DNA from: Pilaira anomala
Lineage: Eukaryota > Mucoromycota > Mucoromycetes > Mucorales > Mucoraceae
Assembly: GCA_025716855.1 (NCBI GenBank)
Contig: JAIXMQ010000065.1
Location: 91,664-155,663, forward strand
Length of the DNA: 64,000 nucleotides
Reading direction: 5' to 3'
The notes below the pieces were generated by a model. It did no database searches. It saw nothing but the letters and a program-made list of their open reading frames with translations, and was not told where the DNA came from. A program made the position numbers and the translations under genes. This document shows, piece after piece, positions 1 through 10,677 of this stretch. How positions within the stretch are numbered: position 1 is the stretch's first letter; each line of letters begins with the position of its first letter.

Positions 1-535
1 ATATCTATTTCAGTATCATGTATTGTACTCTTAATTCGTTCGGTTTCTTTTAATAAGTTTTCCAACGTCTTTTGTTTATTTTGATTGATTTGATCTATGA
101 TACCCTGTTAATCTTATCACCAACAACAAAAAATAAGCCATCTAATACTTACCAATTTCACGTAAAGTACCGTTTGCAATCAAAACAGGTGGCTCCTGTA
201 ACATACACTGTAAAAACGTTGCTTTAGCATAACCGTTAACAAAAGCTTTTTGGATATCATTCTCAAAATGTGACTATTGTTATACATGAAAGAGTTGTTT
301 GTAAACAAAATGAGTATAGGATGAATTGAGTATATAAATATTTTCTTTACTTTGAGATCATTTAAATCTTCAGGATGAGCTCGTTTTTTCTGCTGAAGAT
401 TTACTCGTTTCTGTTTTAACTCTTCGATCTTGCTAAAATAAACTAAATGAGCACACAAATGATGGTTATATAAACACATTTATTCATTTACTTTTGCAAG
501 ACTTCTATAATTTTCGGTCTATCAATTTCTTGCAT
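1..535 (-). CDS. Unassigned coiled-coil protein, 5' part only (runs off the window)
   Basis: At least four exons can be read on the minus strand. The ATG is at 535, the first exon begins MQEIDRPKIIEVLQ, and it is followed by a short GT-AG intron. The second exon is rich in K, Q, E and R (KIEELKQKRVNLQQKK). A third holds FENDIQKAFVNGYAKATFLQ, and a fourth (INQNKQKTLENLLKE) continues past base 1. The exon joins keep one frame when the last visible intron uses the ATCATAG acceptor. The sequence predicts a helical, coiled-coil protein. I do not recognise the family. A small kinetochore or centromere subunit of Mis14/NSL1 type is a guess only. The C-terminal part lies outside the window. Confidence 0.5.
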
Positions 536-722
536 GTTTATGTTAAGAAAACAGAAGAAAAGGGAAAAGAAATTATGAAATCAAAAAAATGGCCGTTTAT
601 CTAATATTTCTGGTGACTTTTTTTTTTTTTTTCATGCAATGAAGATAAGTATGTTTATTACTGGAAAAAAATAGCAGCAAAGTGATTTTTATTCATGTAG
701 TTTAATACGGAGTAAAATTAAC

Positions 723-1287
723 TTAGACGACGGTACCGGAGGCGGAAGCAATACGAGGCCAGAGATCAGCACACTCCTTTGCAACGGGACCAGTAATAGC
801 GGAACCTGTTTTAATAAAAAAAAAAGTCAATATACAGTGTACCAGCAATTTCCACTACTTTTTAACTCTTACCCTTCATTTCACCCTTGGGGTTAACAAT
901 GACACCAGCGTTATCCTCGAAGTAGAGGAAGACACCGTCTCTACGACGCCAAGCCTTACGTTGACGGATGACGACAGCAGCCATAACCTTCTTTCTCAAC
1001 TCGGGCTTACCCTTCTTGACGGTAGCGACAATCATGTCACCACAACCAGCAGCGGGAAGTCTGTTCAAACGACCCTTGATGTTACGGACAGCAATGACGT
1101 ACAAATTCTTAGCACCAGAGTTATCAGCGCAATTCATAACAGCACCAACGGGAAGACCGAGGGTCATACGGAACTTAGTACCGGAAACGCTAACTAGAAA
1201 GCATGTTAGCATAAAGCACTCTTTTGAATATTCCCCCCTTTTTTTCCATGTATAATATAAAAAAACTGCTATAGCGATGGACGACAT
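723..1287 (-). CDS. RPL23: 60S ribosomal protein uL14 (L23/L17)
   Basis: This is the universal large-subunit protein uL14, which sits at the subunit interface near the site where translational GTPases bind. The main exon (873 to about 1189) carries the signature [20 protein letters not shown], then [22 protein letters not shown] and [17 protein letters not shown]. The last exon (723-805) supplies [20 protein letters not shown] and ends ASGTVV-stop. Together these match the family end to end at about 137 residues. The start is uncertain. A tiny first exon ATGTC at 1283-1287 joined to the acceptor at 1190-1191 would give MSVSGTKF, which fits the family N-terminus, but its donor would be the weak GTCCAT. 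Another short first exon further upstream is possible. The family is certain. Confidence 0.93.
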
Positions 1288-2863
1288 GTGACAATGATTT
1301 CAAGTTCATGACCAGCAACATCAGTCAAATAACCCCTATATATTCATTATTTCTTTTGCTCTTTCTAAAGACAACACTTTCAACTTGTTTAGAAACAAAA
1401 AAAGTTGAAAAGGTATCAAAAAGTAAAAACAAAAAAAAATATATTGAATAAGGTGTCCCCTTCTTCCGTTTTCATTCATCCATCCATTGTATGTCATCCA
1501 TCTATAAATTGAAAAAAAAACACATCCTCCCCTTTCCTCTTTAACATCATAGTTCCTCGTTATACTTTACCCTTAGGCATTATGCAGAAATATAGAGAGA
1601 GAGGAAGATTCACTAATTTTCCTCTTTTACATATTGATAAACCATAAAGTGTACTGTAATAAAAAAAAAAAAAAAAAAAAAAAAAGGACCCGGCCCGGAC
1701 AAAAGTAAAAGAATGCATTTCCTTTACCGGAATAGCTCCCTTTCAATGAAGTTTTCTTTGAAGTATTAAACACGTGTGCGCAAGGATGATGATTAAAGCA
1801 TGCTACAGCATGTTACTCATAAATATATTGCTTTAGACCTACATTTTTTCCATAAATCGATGAAAAAATATAAATTATAGAGCATTTTTTCATATTCCTT
1901 CCAACAAATTGTATTATTTACGAACGAAGGAATAAATAAAAATATATTTTCGAAAACTAAATACGATGTCTTAAAAAAATAAAACTAAAGAAATACATAT
2001 TTATAAGCATCATCAGCCTTTATACATATCAATGAGGCGCTCTTTTCTACGTATTGAATCTCTTTTGTCTTCAAAATTATCGAAGGATTTCGAGCAATTT
2101 ATCTTTGATTTTTTAAAGTGCATAGACTGAGTCCGGCCTTCTATATCATTGCTTTGCCATCTCGAATAATTGGATAGTACTACTGTAACTAGGTAACATA
2201 CATCTTATGAAAATCTGTTAATTTAACCTATCAATTTATTCCGTATGAGCCATACTATGGGCTGAATGTATAAAAACAAAATTAAAGACAAAAATTTGGG
2301 AAACCATACTATATGAGAAGCTTCAGCACTAATATACTAAAGTACGTGTCATATCTTTACTTAAATTTAACTACTGTCTTCCTAAATAGTTCTTACTTTT
2401 GTTTCATTGTGATATACATATATATATACATTGCTTCGTCAATCAAAAAAGAGTTGTATGCAGATGATATGATATACCACATTATATTTTAATTGGAATT
2501 TTCCTTACAGTATATGGTTATATCAATTAATGTTATCAGAGTGCCTTTTATGCACCGTAAAAATACAATGCTTTATTTCAAAAAGTGAAATACTTTATCT
2601 CAAAGATTTTACACAATTCAAACATTTTTTTCTTTTATTATTTTCAATACATTGTTGATAATGGTTTGGTTTTTATAGCTGAAAGTACTGAACTTAAAAT
2701 ATGTATGTATCTCTCTATTTCTCTAGTTAATCTTTTAATGCATACGATAAAAATAAATAACTACATTACTTGATCTTTGATCTTTTCAAAAGGTCAACAG
2801 AAAAACTTTTCTTTGTAACATGAAAAAATTAGTCACTCAAAAGTAGTTTACTGTATTAATCAT
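1288..2863. other. Gene-free stretch between uL14 and a decayed gene
   Basis: This holds the presumed uL14 promoter and leader, with a poly-A run near 1660-1685 followed by the G/C-rich string GGACCCGGCCCGGAC. AT-rich DNA without a convincing open frame follows. The ORF at 2585-2773 on the plus strand is low-complexity and is not called. I see no RNA gene. Confidence 0.5.
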
Positions 2864-3885
2864 TTATTTTTTCTTGACCGAATATGATGACATGCAGGAC
2901 TCAGTATTCTGGTTTGATTGTTGAGAGCTGATTAAATTTTCTGCTTGGTTACCAGAAACAATTGATTCTTGTACCTGATTATATGAAGATAATAAATATG
3001 AAACTTGAGCAATTGCTTGGCTTAAAAGAGATGAATTTGAGTCCTGCATGATTAATTGGCTGGGTAATTCCACATCTAACTCATCGTCTAAGGTGTGATT
3101 TGGTGAGGACGTATCCTGTTTTACTATGGTACCTGGACCGAGAAGTGAACACAATCTTTCTCCAGAAATCACAGTTGGTGCTTTTCGTGCCAGCTTGTAG
3201 ATACAAATTCTGGATTAGAATCCATAGTAGGTGAAAAGTGTGCAGGCATTTATTTTGAGTAGAATCAGTAGTTAAATATCCTTTGAATAAACCAACAGTA
3301 TCGGGTTACTCCGGTGATCCAACAGCTTTTAGTCCATTTGAAGAATCAATAACTAAAGATTGTTCTGATAAGGCGATTTTTGTACCTTCTTTTGATGAGT
3401 TGATAAATGTAAGCATCATTGATGAATCAATAGATTTACATCCGTTTGAAGTATTAATAGCTACATATTTTTTTTTGGTATACTAACTGCTACCACAGGA
3501 CCTTCTGATACAGTAATATTCATAGGTTTTTGTGCTAAACACCGGTTGAGACTTTTTTTGATAACTTGTTACCTACATTCTCTTCTACTGAGATAGCAGA
3601 CAGATTCTCTTCCATTGAATAACCAGAGCTGACCTCTAACGACAAATCACTGTCAACAAGCCAAGCGATGACGCCTCCCTGGAAGCTGAATCATCAGTTA
3701 CGAGTATTTAAATTGAATCACCGGAACTGCGTTTTTCTGTAGTACCTGCCTTGATTCATTCGAAACGAGCTCTTGCATTGAGTCACCAGGGACAGGATCA
3801 AGATACGTTTGAGCTGGAGCATCTTTATATAAGCTCTTTACTTCGTTCTTAAGGTTAAAATTGTTAAGATCTATCATGTCAACGT
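2864..3885 (-). pseudogene. Decayed serine/valine-rich gene, unassigned
   Basis: On the minus strand from about 3880 protein-like segments follow each other in different frames. The first is MIDLNNFNLKNEVKSLYKDA, ending in a stop after VLQKNAVPVIQFKYS. Next come DDSASREASSLG, LEVSSGYSMEENLSAISVEE, AQKPMNITVSEGP and INTSNGCKSIDSSMMLT, which ends in a stop after KAVGSPE. The last is a 102-residue open segment (3172-2864) containing ELPSQLIMQDSNSSLLSQA. Composition is uniform (S, E, V, N) while the frame keeps changing, and no consistent splice signals repair it. It reads as one gene broken by frameshifts and stops. A poorly spliced multi-exon gene is the alternative. The original function is unknown. 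Confidence 0.4.
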
Positions 3886-4090
3886 GATGAGTATACTATA
3901 CAGCAACAACAAAAAATGGTTTTATAACGCCTGCAGTAGCTTTCATGTTATTTTTGGTTTAAAAGCGAAATATACACCTGTGGGAAGTTCCATTATTAAA
4001 TACTGAATGACTGCAGTGTGTTATTTACCAGTTATGTCACAATTTCATAACGCATAGGTTCTCGTAAGATTAAGATATACTTTTATTTAT

Positions 4091-4668
4091 GGGGGAAGAT
4101 ACGCGCACCATATTTTCGCACCATTTTTTTTTCATCGCCACACCGCTAATAGGTTCGGGGGGGGGGGGGAGAGATATCCTCCCTATCTAATACATGCAAT
4201 CTGCACAGAAAAGAGCACTTTCTATTGAGATTTATTAAGCAATAAATCATTTCTTTTTGATAAAATTATTTGAGCATTGATATGACTTACCATTGATAAC
4301 AACATGTTTTGTGCAGGTTTCAAAGTTATTTATTTCTTAAAACAATCTCTTGTCTAGATAAGGTATATGGTCAAAGAAGAGATTAAGACTGTAGAGGTAA
4401 GGAAGATTCACTTTAAAATTTATGTATAAAAAAAAAGAAAGTGAAAGGCTGGATTCTTTTGTGTCTAATTTCATTTAACATGTGGCGTCTAGAAAAAAAG
4501 AAACCTGTCCGTATGTCGTGCGAAAAAAATAAGATGTCCATAACAATCAAGTGAATGATTAACGAAAATCCAGTAAAACATTCAACCCTTCAGTAAGATA
4601 TTGTAAACAAGTAAACTTTAATGTTTTTAAAAATGGTGTGCAAATATGGTGTGCTTATCTATCTCCTT
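4091..4668. mobile_element. MITE-like inverted-repeat element, copy 1
   Basis: A ~578-bp block has related ends: it begins GGGGGAAGATACGCGCACCA and ends with a diverged reverse complement (GGTGTGCTTATCTATCTCCTT). The hexamer ATTTAT stands immediately outside both ends (4085-4090 and 4669-4674), as expected of a target-site duplication. The same sequence occurs in reverse orientation at 41222-41791. No open frame for a transposase is present, so this is a non-autonomous DNA element. A poly-G run of 13 near 4158 corresponds to a poly-C run in the other copy. Confidence 0.75.
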
Positions 4669-5001
4669 ATTTATAAGGAGTACTTCTGAGAGACGGATCG
4701 AAAATAAAAGATTCGATTGTCAGCAGCATTTTTTATGTAATATTTCAATAATAATGGCAAGCAGTTTAAGAAAATATTAAATCGAGTTTATCCTGTCATA
4801 ATAAGCAATGATATGCTGAATTAATGTAGGTCAGTTAATGAAGGTAGTATGGATTTTAATTCATGTTTCTGTAGATACTGATTTTAAAAAAGAATGCTGA
4901 AGATTCTGTTACCATGTTACAGAGACATAAAATAAGTCAATTCATTCAAGTTTTGTCAGTTATGTAGTGTGTATGTAAAACGTATTAATATTTTATTATT
5001 A

Positions 5002-8000
5002 TTAAAATCCAGCACCAGCCATAGACATATTAAAATGAACGACTTGGTTGATCATCATAGCATCTACACCATAGCGTTCCTGGATATTACGGTATCTGAC
5101 ATCTGAATTGACTTTGCCTGCAGTCACAAGAATCAATCCACTTTCTTTAGCGGTTTTAATCAAAGAGGGAACTTGAACCTATACATTTATATAAAAAAAA
5201 ATTGAGTGATATGAAAAAAATAAACACGTTGTAAATAACTTTACCAGTGTTTGTGCACCACAAATAACACCCAAAAGATTATTTTGTTTGGAAAATTTAA
5301 CGGCTTCTTTCAAGGAAGAGCATCTTACATCTTCATTCTTATATACAATCGTTTCTTCATCACCTAAACCCTTTCGTTTTGCTCCTCGGTGCACATTGAA
5401 CCCGCAATATGTACCAAAAAAGACAGCATCTGATAATATAAAGTTAGATATATAAAAAAAAAAACGCAGGTGGAATTAACAAGATTTAAACTTACAATTA
5501 GGTTGTTTCCAGTTCACTACCTGACATATAGCAGGGTTGTATGAAGAAAAGAATAAACTACGACTTGCGGTATCAGGCGGTAACGAACGGACATGATCAT
5601 AAATGCACTGAAGAATTTTATCGACAAATGTGTTTCGTCCTGCGATATTAGTAAATGTGTATAAACTTTGATCACTTGGTGAAGGATATTTCAATTCAAG
5701 GTGAAGTCCCATAGTTAACGGTAGTTTCTGTAAATTTATAAAGAGAGTATATGAGCAAGTTATTCAAATATATGTATATGTACATGCAAATTTACCTCTA
5801 AAACTTGCTCTAGTGACAAGAAGGACTGAAAGTTATTTAACTTTTGAATAATTAAACTATTACCGGTAATAGGACAAACACCATCCGTATTATCGCAGTT
5901 GATGTGTTGATTGTGTTGAAGGATATTGGCGCCAATACGAATAAACTGATCCAAAGTTAAATCAGATACAGCTAAATCTAAACCTTCGTAAGGGACCATC
6001 CAGTTTGCAAACACAACAGGCACTAAATCTTTTGTCAATTGTATTACTACACGTACGTAATCACCAGATAAGGAAGAAGCAGTAATAAATGAGGGCACAT
6101 TAGACGAAAGAGACGATGACGCAGCCACAACAGTTCCTGTACTTGAACTAGTAGCACTTGAAGTATTTATAGGCGCCAGGGTAGGTGTTGATTCTGTATC
6201 CACACGGGGTGAATTAGCCGCGGAAGGTAAAACGGTATTAGTAGATTTCCAATAAGTCTCAATTCTGCCACCAATTTCAAGCTGAACGCCACGAAAAGGA
6301 TTGATAACAGAGTAATCATAAGATAGTTCTCCAATCACCTTTAAGTGTCCATCTAAAAGTGGAATTGTACGATGTCCTTCGTGTATTTTGAAGTCTACTA
6401 AAGAAAAGGATTGAGGTAAAGCAACTCCACGCCCTAAAACTTTGGATCCAAATGTTGCCAAGATATCAAATTCTAATAAGAAATCATCTAATTTGTCTAC
6501 TTGGAAGTTAAAAACGTCACGATCATCTACAAGTGGTAAAATGACACTATGAGGAATCATGCCTGTATCTGGTCTAGAGGAAATAATTAATCGTAAAGAT
6601 GATATTTGTGCATTATCATAAAGGCGAATAGGTGGTTGTCGTAAGCTGATTTGAATTTGATATTTACGATCGAGATAGTTATGACCATAAATTCGGAAAG
6701 GAATAATAGGTGGCGGTAATGAAAGTGAAGGAATAGTATCTAATTCGTTTTCATCTTCTTCAGAGTTGGTAGATGGTGGAGGTTGAATATCGAGAACAGG
6801 TTCGACTTCACAGCCTGCATCCAATAGTAATTGTACACAGTCCATATGTCCTTCCCAAGCAGCATAGTATAGTGCGGTTTTACCATTTTCATCTTTGGCG
6901 TTAACTTTACAACCTGCTTTAATTAAAATGCGTACACATTCAACATGACCATCATTAGCAGCCCAGAACAAAGGTGTCCATGTATTGTATTTGTCAGGTG
7001 TATCAATATCAGCTGCATTTTGAGAGAGTACACGACATAACTGAGCATGACCTTGACGAGCAGCTAAATGTAAAGGATATAAAGACTCGGCATTAGGCAA
7101 ATTTTTAGCACCTTGGTTATATAACATTAAAGCAATATCAGTATGTCCAAAATGACATGCTAAAGATAACGGAATATGATCGCCCTCATGTCTAGGTTCG
7201 ATATTAGCATTTGCTTTGATCAAGATATCAACGCAAGGTGTATGACCATTCATGATAGCATAAATAAGCGGACTAAACCCATCGTGATCTCTACATTCAA
7301 TATCTGTTTGACGAGTTAATAAGAAAGAAACGCAATCACTAAATCCATTCATTGTTGCATAGTGTAAAGCGGTTCTTCCATAAGCGTCAGTTCCTTCTAC
7401 ATTTGCACCATGTTCAGTACAAGTTTTTAATAGATCTAATCTGCCATTCATAGCAGCAACATGTAAACAAGATCTTTCGATGATATCATCCACATATTCG
7501 AAATTGATAAGGTTCGTTTCAATCAACATATCTGTTATATCTTTAGTTGCTTCAGAACAAGCGTGCCAAAATACTCGAGTTAACCTCGCTTTATCTTCTG
7601 CAGCTGGATGTTGTGCAATTCGGTCTAATATTTCTCGAACTAAAGATGCTTGGCCGGTAGATACGAATTTCATTAATTCTAATTCGACATCATCAATTTC
7701 GTCACCAAAGTTACTGGTAGTTTCATCTGCTAATGTAGAAGAAATAGGGCTGATGGGAATACCATCTTGGATATTGGATAATTCTATACGATTTGCTGAA
7801 GCAAGATCTGATAATTCACATAATACTTGAGTATTAAAACAAGGCTGAATATCAATTTGACGTGAGAGGTAAAGTTCTTTTGTTGATGATTTTGATCGTT
7901 TATCCCATTTTTTTAAAATCTTTCTAAAGCCTTCATTATTCAATTCTACGTATTTCTAAATAAATAAAAATAAGATTTTTAATGTTACATTATTTTAAAC

Positions 8001-8557
8001 ATTTTTTTTTCTTTTTTACTTGAATCTTTGTAAGTTCTTGTTCAAATTGAACAAAAGCTTCTTGAATTGCTTTAAATAATGTAGAGGCGTGTTTAAGTCT
8101 ACGGGTATCTGATTGGAGTACCTTCTTTTTATCAATTAATGTTCTTAACCGAACTTTAAGTTCATTCTCCTTTTGAAGATAAAATGAATTGATCTACAGT
8201 TTTTTGATATAAGTATATATAAAAAAAGATTCTTTAATAATTATAGATAGGCCTTACCTTTTCAAGTTCGCGTTCAAGTTTAAAGAAAAAGGCTGCTTTT
8301 TGAGATTGGAGTAATTTAGAACGGTCGTCTTCGACATTAACTGGTGGTAAGCCTAAGGCTTTTAAACTATCGGCTGGTGTATTCAATAAAGAACTAATAA
8401 ATTTCTTTAACCCTTTATAATCCAAGTAATAAGGACTCCATTCTGTAAATTGCTGGCTTTGGATCTGTTTGCCAAACTATTGTCATTGTTTTTTTTTATA
8501 AGTAAACTTTTCTTTTTAATATTAAGGTACAACACAGTTCTCTTTTTATACCTTCAT
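5002..8557 (-). CDS. PHO81: Pho81/NUC-2-like SPX-ankyrin CDK inhibitor with degenerate GDPD domain
   Basis: The start is a six-base exon ATGAAG (8552-8557) spliced to FGKQIQSQQFTEWSPYYLDY, the expected N-terminus of an SPX domain. SPX continues through exons at 8258-8476 and from 8193, and closes with NNEGFRKILKKWDKRS. About six ankyrin repeats follow (for example GRTALHYATMNG, DGFSPLIYAIMNG, GKTALYYAAWEG). A C2-like stretch is next, then a C-terminal region related to glycerophosphodiester phosphodiesterases (YVRVVIQLTKDLVPVVFANW, MGLHLELKYP, NWKQPN, DAMMINQVVHFNM). The usual catalytic HRG and early acidic GDPD motifs are missing, as in Pho81/NUC-2. Family knowledge: SPX senses inositol pyrophosphates, and Pho81 inhibits the Pho85-Pho80 kinase so that phosphate genes are switched on. 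Small introns fall at about 5715-5793, 5410-5495 and 5180-5245. A Gde1-type enzyme is less likely because of the degenerate domain. Confidence 0.88.
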
Positions 8558-9294
8558 GGGAAAATAACAACTTTTTCTATTTCTATTTTTGCTTTACAGT
8601 TCTTTGATTGTTTCAAGTAAATAAAATAATAATGACTAAATATATATATGTATATATATATTAGACTTTTTATATCGGTAAACTTTTTTTTTTCTCGTAT
8701 ATAGAAAAAAAAATAAGAGAAGGGAAAAAGAGAGAAGGAAACCAAGAAAGACATATGAGAACTGTGTATACGCGTGACTGTGAGTACGCCCGACTTCCGT
8801 CCAGTGTTAGGCATAATTCAAGCACGCGGGCATATCCGTTGGTTAAGAACAACAATCGCAGTTATAAATATAGTGATGGGAAATATACTCTTTTCAGATA
8901 AACAAATACTAGATTTTGAATATATAAACGTGCACTTTGAAATGTCAATAAGACGACTCATCGATTTATATTATAAATAGATGAAAGAATATACATATAT
9001 ACATACAAACTATAACAATAAAGATAATGAAATCCCGGAAGGTTACACGTTCAATGTTTAATTTTTAAATGTGTGTGCATTTTTTTCTTTGTCTTTCAAG
9101 AATATGGTCAAAAGTCATTTGAGAACTAGCCGAAAGAAAAAAAATAATCAATGTTGTACAAGAAAAAAAAAGGTTAAATGTTTATGTGTATGGATTACAG
9201 AACGTACCAAAAATGTGTACGTGAAAAAAATTTATTACATTAAAAAAAAAAGAAATGGTGTACATATAAAAAAGGAAATGAATATCTACTACTT
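8558..9294. promoter_or_regulatory. Upstream region of the PHO81-like gene and 3' flank of chitin deacetylase
   Basis: There are 737 bases between two minus-strand genes. It is AT-rich with a TA-rich tract at 8638-8662. Two CACGTT hexamers (9046-9051 on plus, 8927-8932 on minus) match the Pho4-type CACGT(G/T) core known from yeast phosphate genes. They lie about 370 and 490 bases before the PHO81 ATG. Two hexamers in this length are not significant by themselves. The ORFs at 8554-9298 are low-complexity and are not called. Confidence 0.35.
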
Positions 9295-10677
9295 TTAAAT
9301 AAAGTAAGCGGCAAAAGCAAAGATAGCCATCATGACATGGTTAGGGTTGACTTGAACACCGGCAGAAGCTTCAACACTGTTTTGGGCAGAGACTGAATTG
9401 ACATTGGAAGGGCTAGGGCTGGAAGAAGGTGCCTTGACGGAAGCACTGACACTAGCAGCAACAGAAGAAGCACTCGAAGCGGCACTTGAAGCAACACTAG
9501 AAACAGCCTTAGAAGCAGTTGCGTTCTTGGAACCAGCGGGAGAGAAAGGAGCAAAAGTGACAGTATCTTCTTGATAAGGGTTAGTAATGTTCATACAAGT
9601 AGCGACATCAATCACGTTATCATAAGCAGCCATGATCTTGGGAAGGAACTCAACAGCAAGAGACATGGTTCTGTTATTAATTTCATGGGTTAAAGTGATT
9701 TGTCCACTGTTCTTGAAGGTACCATCTTTACCCATAGCAATGAAATCATCGTATGTCTTTCTAACAGTCTTTTCAGCAGCAGCAGTTTCAGCAGCCCAAT
9801 CATCAGTATCAAGATCCCAAAGAATAGTAGTCAAGTCAAGTTGAGTAGCGATCCAACGAACACGATCATCAACATCACCGAAAGCAGGACGCCAATGCTT
9901 GGGAGTAACACCAGTAACCATCTTGATAGCCTTTTGAGTATAGTAAAGTTCGGCTAAAACTTCAGTGTTGGTAAGAGTAGTCATAAGTTGATGAGACCAA
10001 GTATGATCAGCAATATGATGACCGGCCTTTTGACCACGTTGAGCACCATAGGGCCAGTTAACAACGTTAGAACCAACATAGAACATGGAAGCCTTAAGCT
10101 TTTGTTCTTCAAGGTAATCGTAAAAGGCATTGTGAGAACAGTTGGGTCCATCATCGTAAGTAAGACCCCAGGTCTCGGGCTCAGGGCAAGTATAGATATC
10201 TTCGTTGACACCTTCTAACTTGGGCTTGGTACAAGTAGAGGCAGACCACCAACAATCGGGATCGCCTGATTGATCATAACCAGTCATGTCAAGACTGCCA
10301 TCAGCACCAGCCTTACGAACAGCAATTTTGGGTGCCTTGGTCCAGTCAATAGCGTTATAGATCTTCTTGAATTCAGCAGTGTTGGTCATACCATTGGAGG
10401 TAGCAGTTTCCCAAAGGTTAGGCCATTCTTTAGGATCGAAATTGAAGTTAGAAGGAGGTGTGTAGTATTGACATTGGGTGATAGGATCATCAGAGATAGT
10501 TTGAGGAATATCGGCAATCTTAATGTTGTTAGGATCTACGTTGCTTTTGAAGCTCTTCCAATAATCACCAATAACAAAAGATGAAGATTTTTCAGTAGCA
10601 GCGGCAGCAGCAGCAGCTTGAGCGAAGCCGGCAATTTGAAGTACAGTGACTGCAACAGCAGAGATTTTGATAAGCAT
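9295..10677 (-). CDS. CDA: GPI-anchored chitin deacetylase (carbohydrate esterase family 4)
   Basis: This secreted enzyme removes acetyl groups from nascent chitin to form chitosan, a major wall polymer of Mucorales. The first ATG is at 10677 (MLIKISAVAVTVLQIAGFAQA, a clear signal peptide); the upstream in-frame codon is only a TTG. The NodB-type domain shows motif 1 TYDDGP, the metal-binding HIADHTWSHQ, RPAFGDVDDR in place of the usual RPPYG, LDTDDW, and the C-terminal LTHEINNRT histidine. A Ser/Ala/Val-rich spacer of about 60 residues follows. A terminal hydrophobic segment (MMAIFAFAAYFI) right after NPNH suggests a GPI anchor. The gene is a single exon of about 460 residues, the normal length for this family. 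Paired cysteines around WWSASTCTKP are also typical. Function is confident; the anchoring mode is inferred. Confidence 0.93.
   Translation of the reverse strand: MLIKISAVAVTVLQIAGFAQAAAAAAATEKSSSFVIGDYWKSFKSNVDPNNIKIADIPQTISDDPITQCQYYTPPSNFNFDPKEWPNLWETATSNGMTNTAEFKKIYNAIDWTKAPKIAVRKAGADGSLDMTGYDQSGDPDCWWSASTCTKPKLEGVNEDIYTCPEPETWGLTYDDGPNCSHNAFYDYLEEQKLKASMFYVGSNVVNWPYGAQRGQKAGHHIADHTWSHQLMTTLTNTEVLAELYYTQKAIKMVTGVTPKHWRPAFGDVDDRVRWIATQLDLTTILWDLDTDDWAAETAAAEKTVRKTYDDFIAMGKDGTFKNSGQITLTHEINNRTMSLAVEFLPKIMAAYDNVIDVATCMNITNPYQEDTVTFAPFSPAGSKNATASKAVSSVASSAASSASSVAASVSASVKAPSSSPSPSNVNSVSAQNSVEASAGVQVNPNHVMMAIFAFAAYFI

Noticed and set aside
961..1255. Two plus-strand ORFs over the ribosomal protein gene
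   Set aside because: They are antisense shadows of the certain uL14 exon.
3283..3486. Plus-strand 67-residue ORF (NKPTVSGYSGDPTAFSPFEE)
   Set aside because: The minus strand here continues the composition of the decayed gene on both sides; the plus frame has no supported partner exons.
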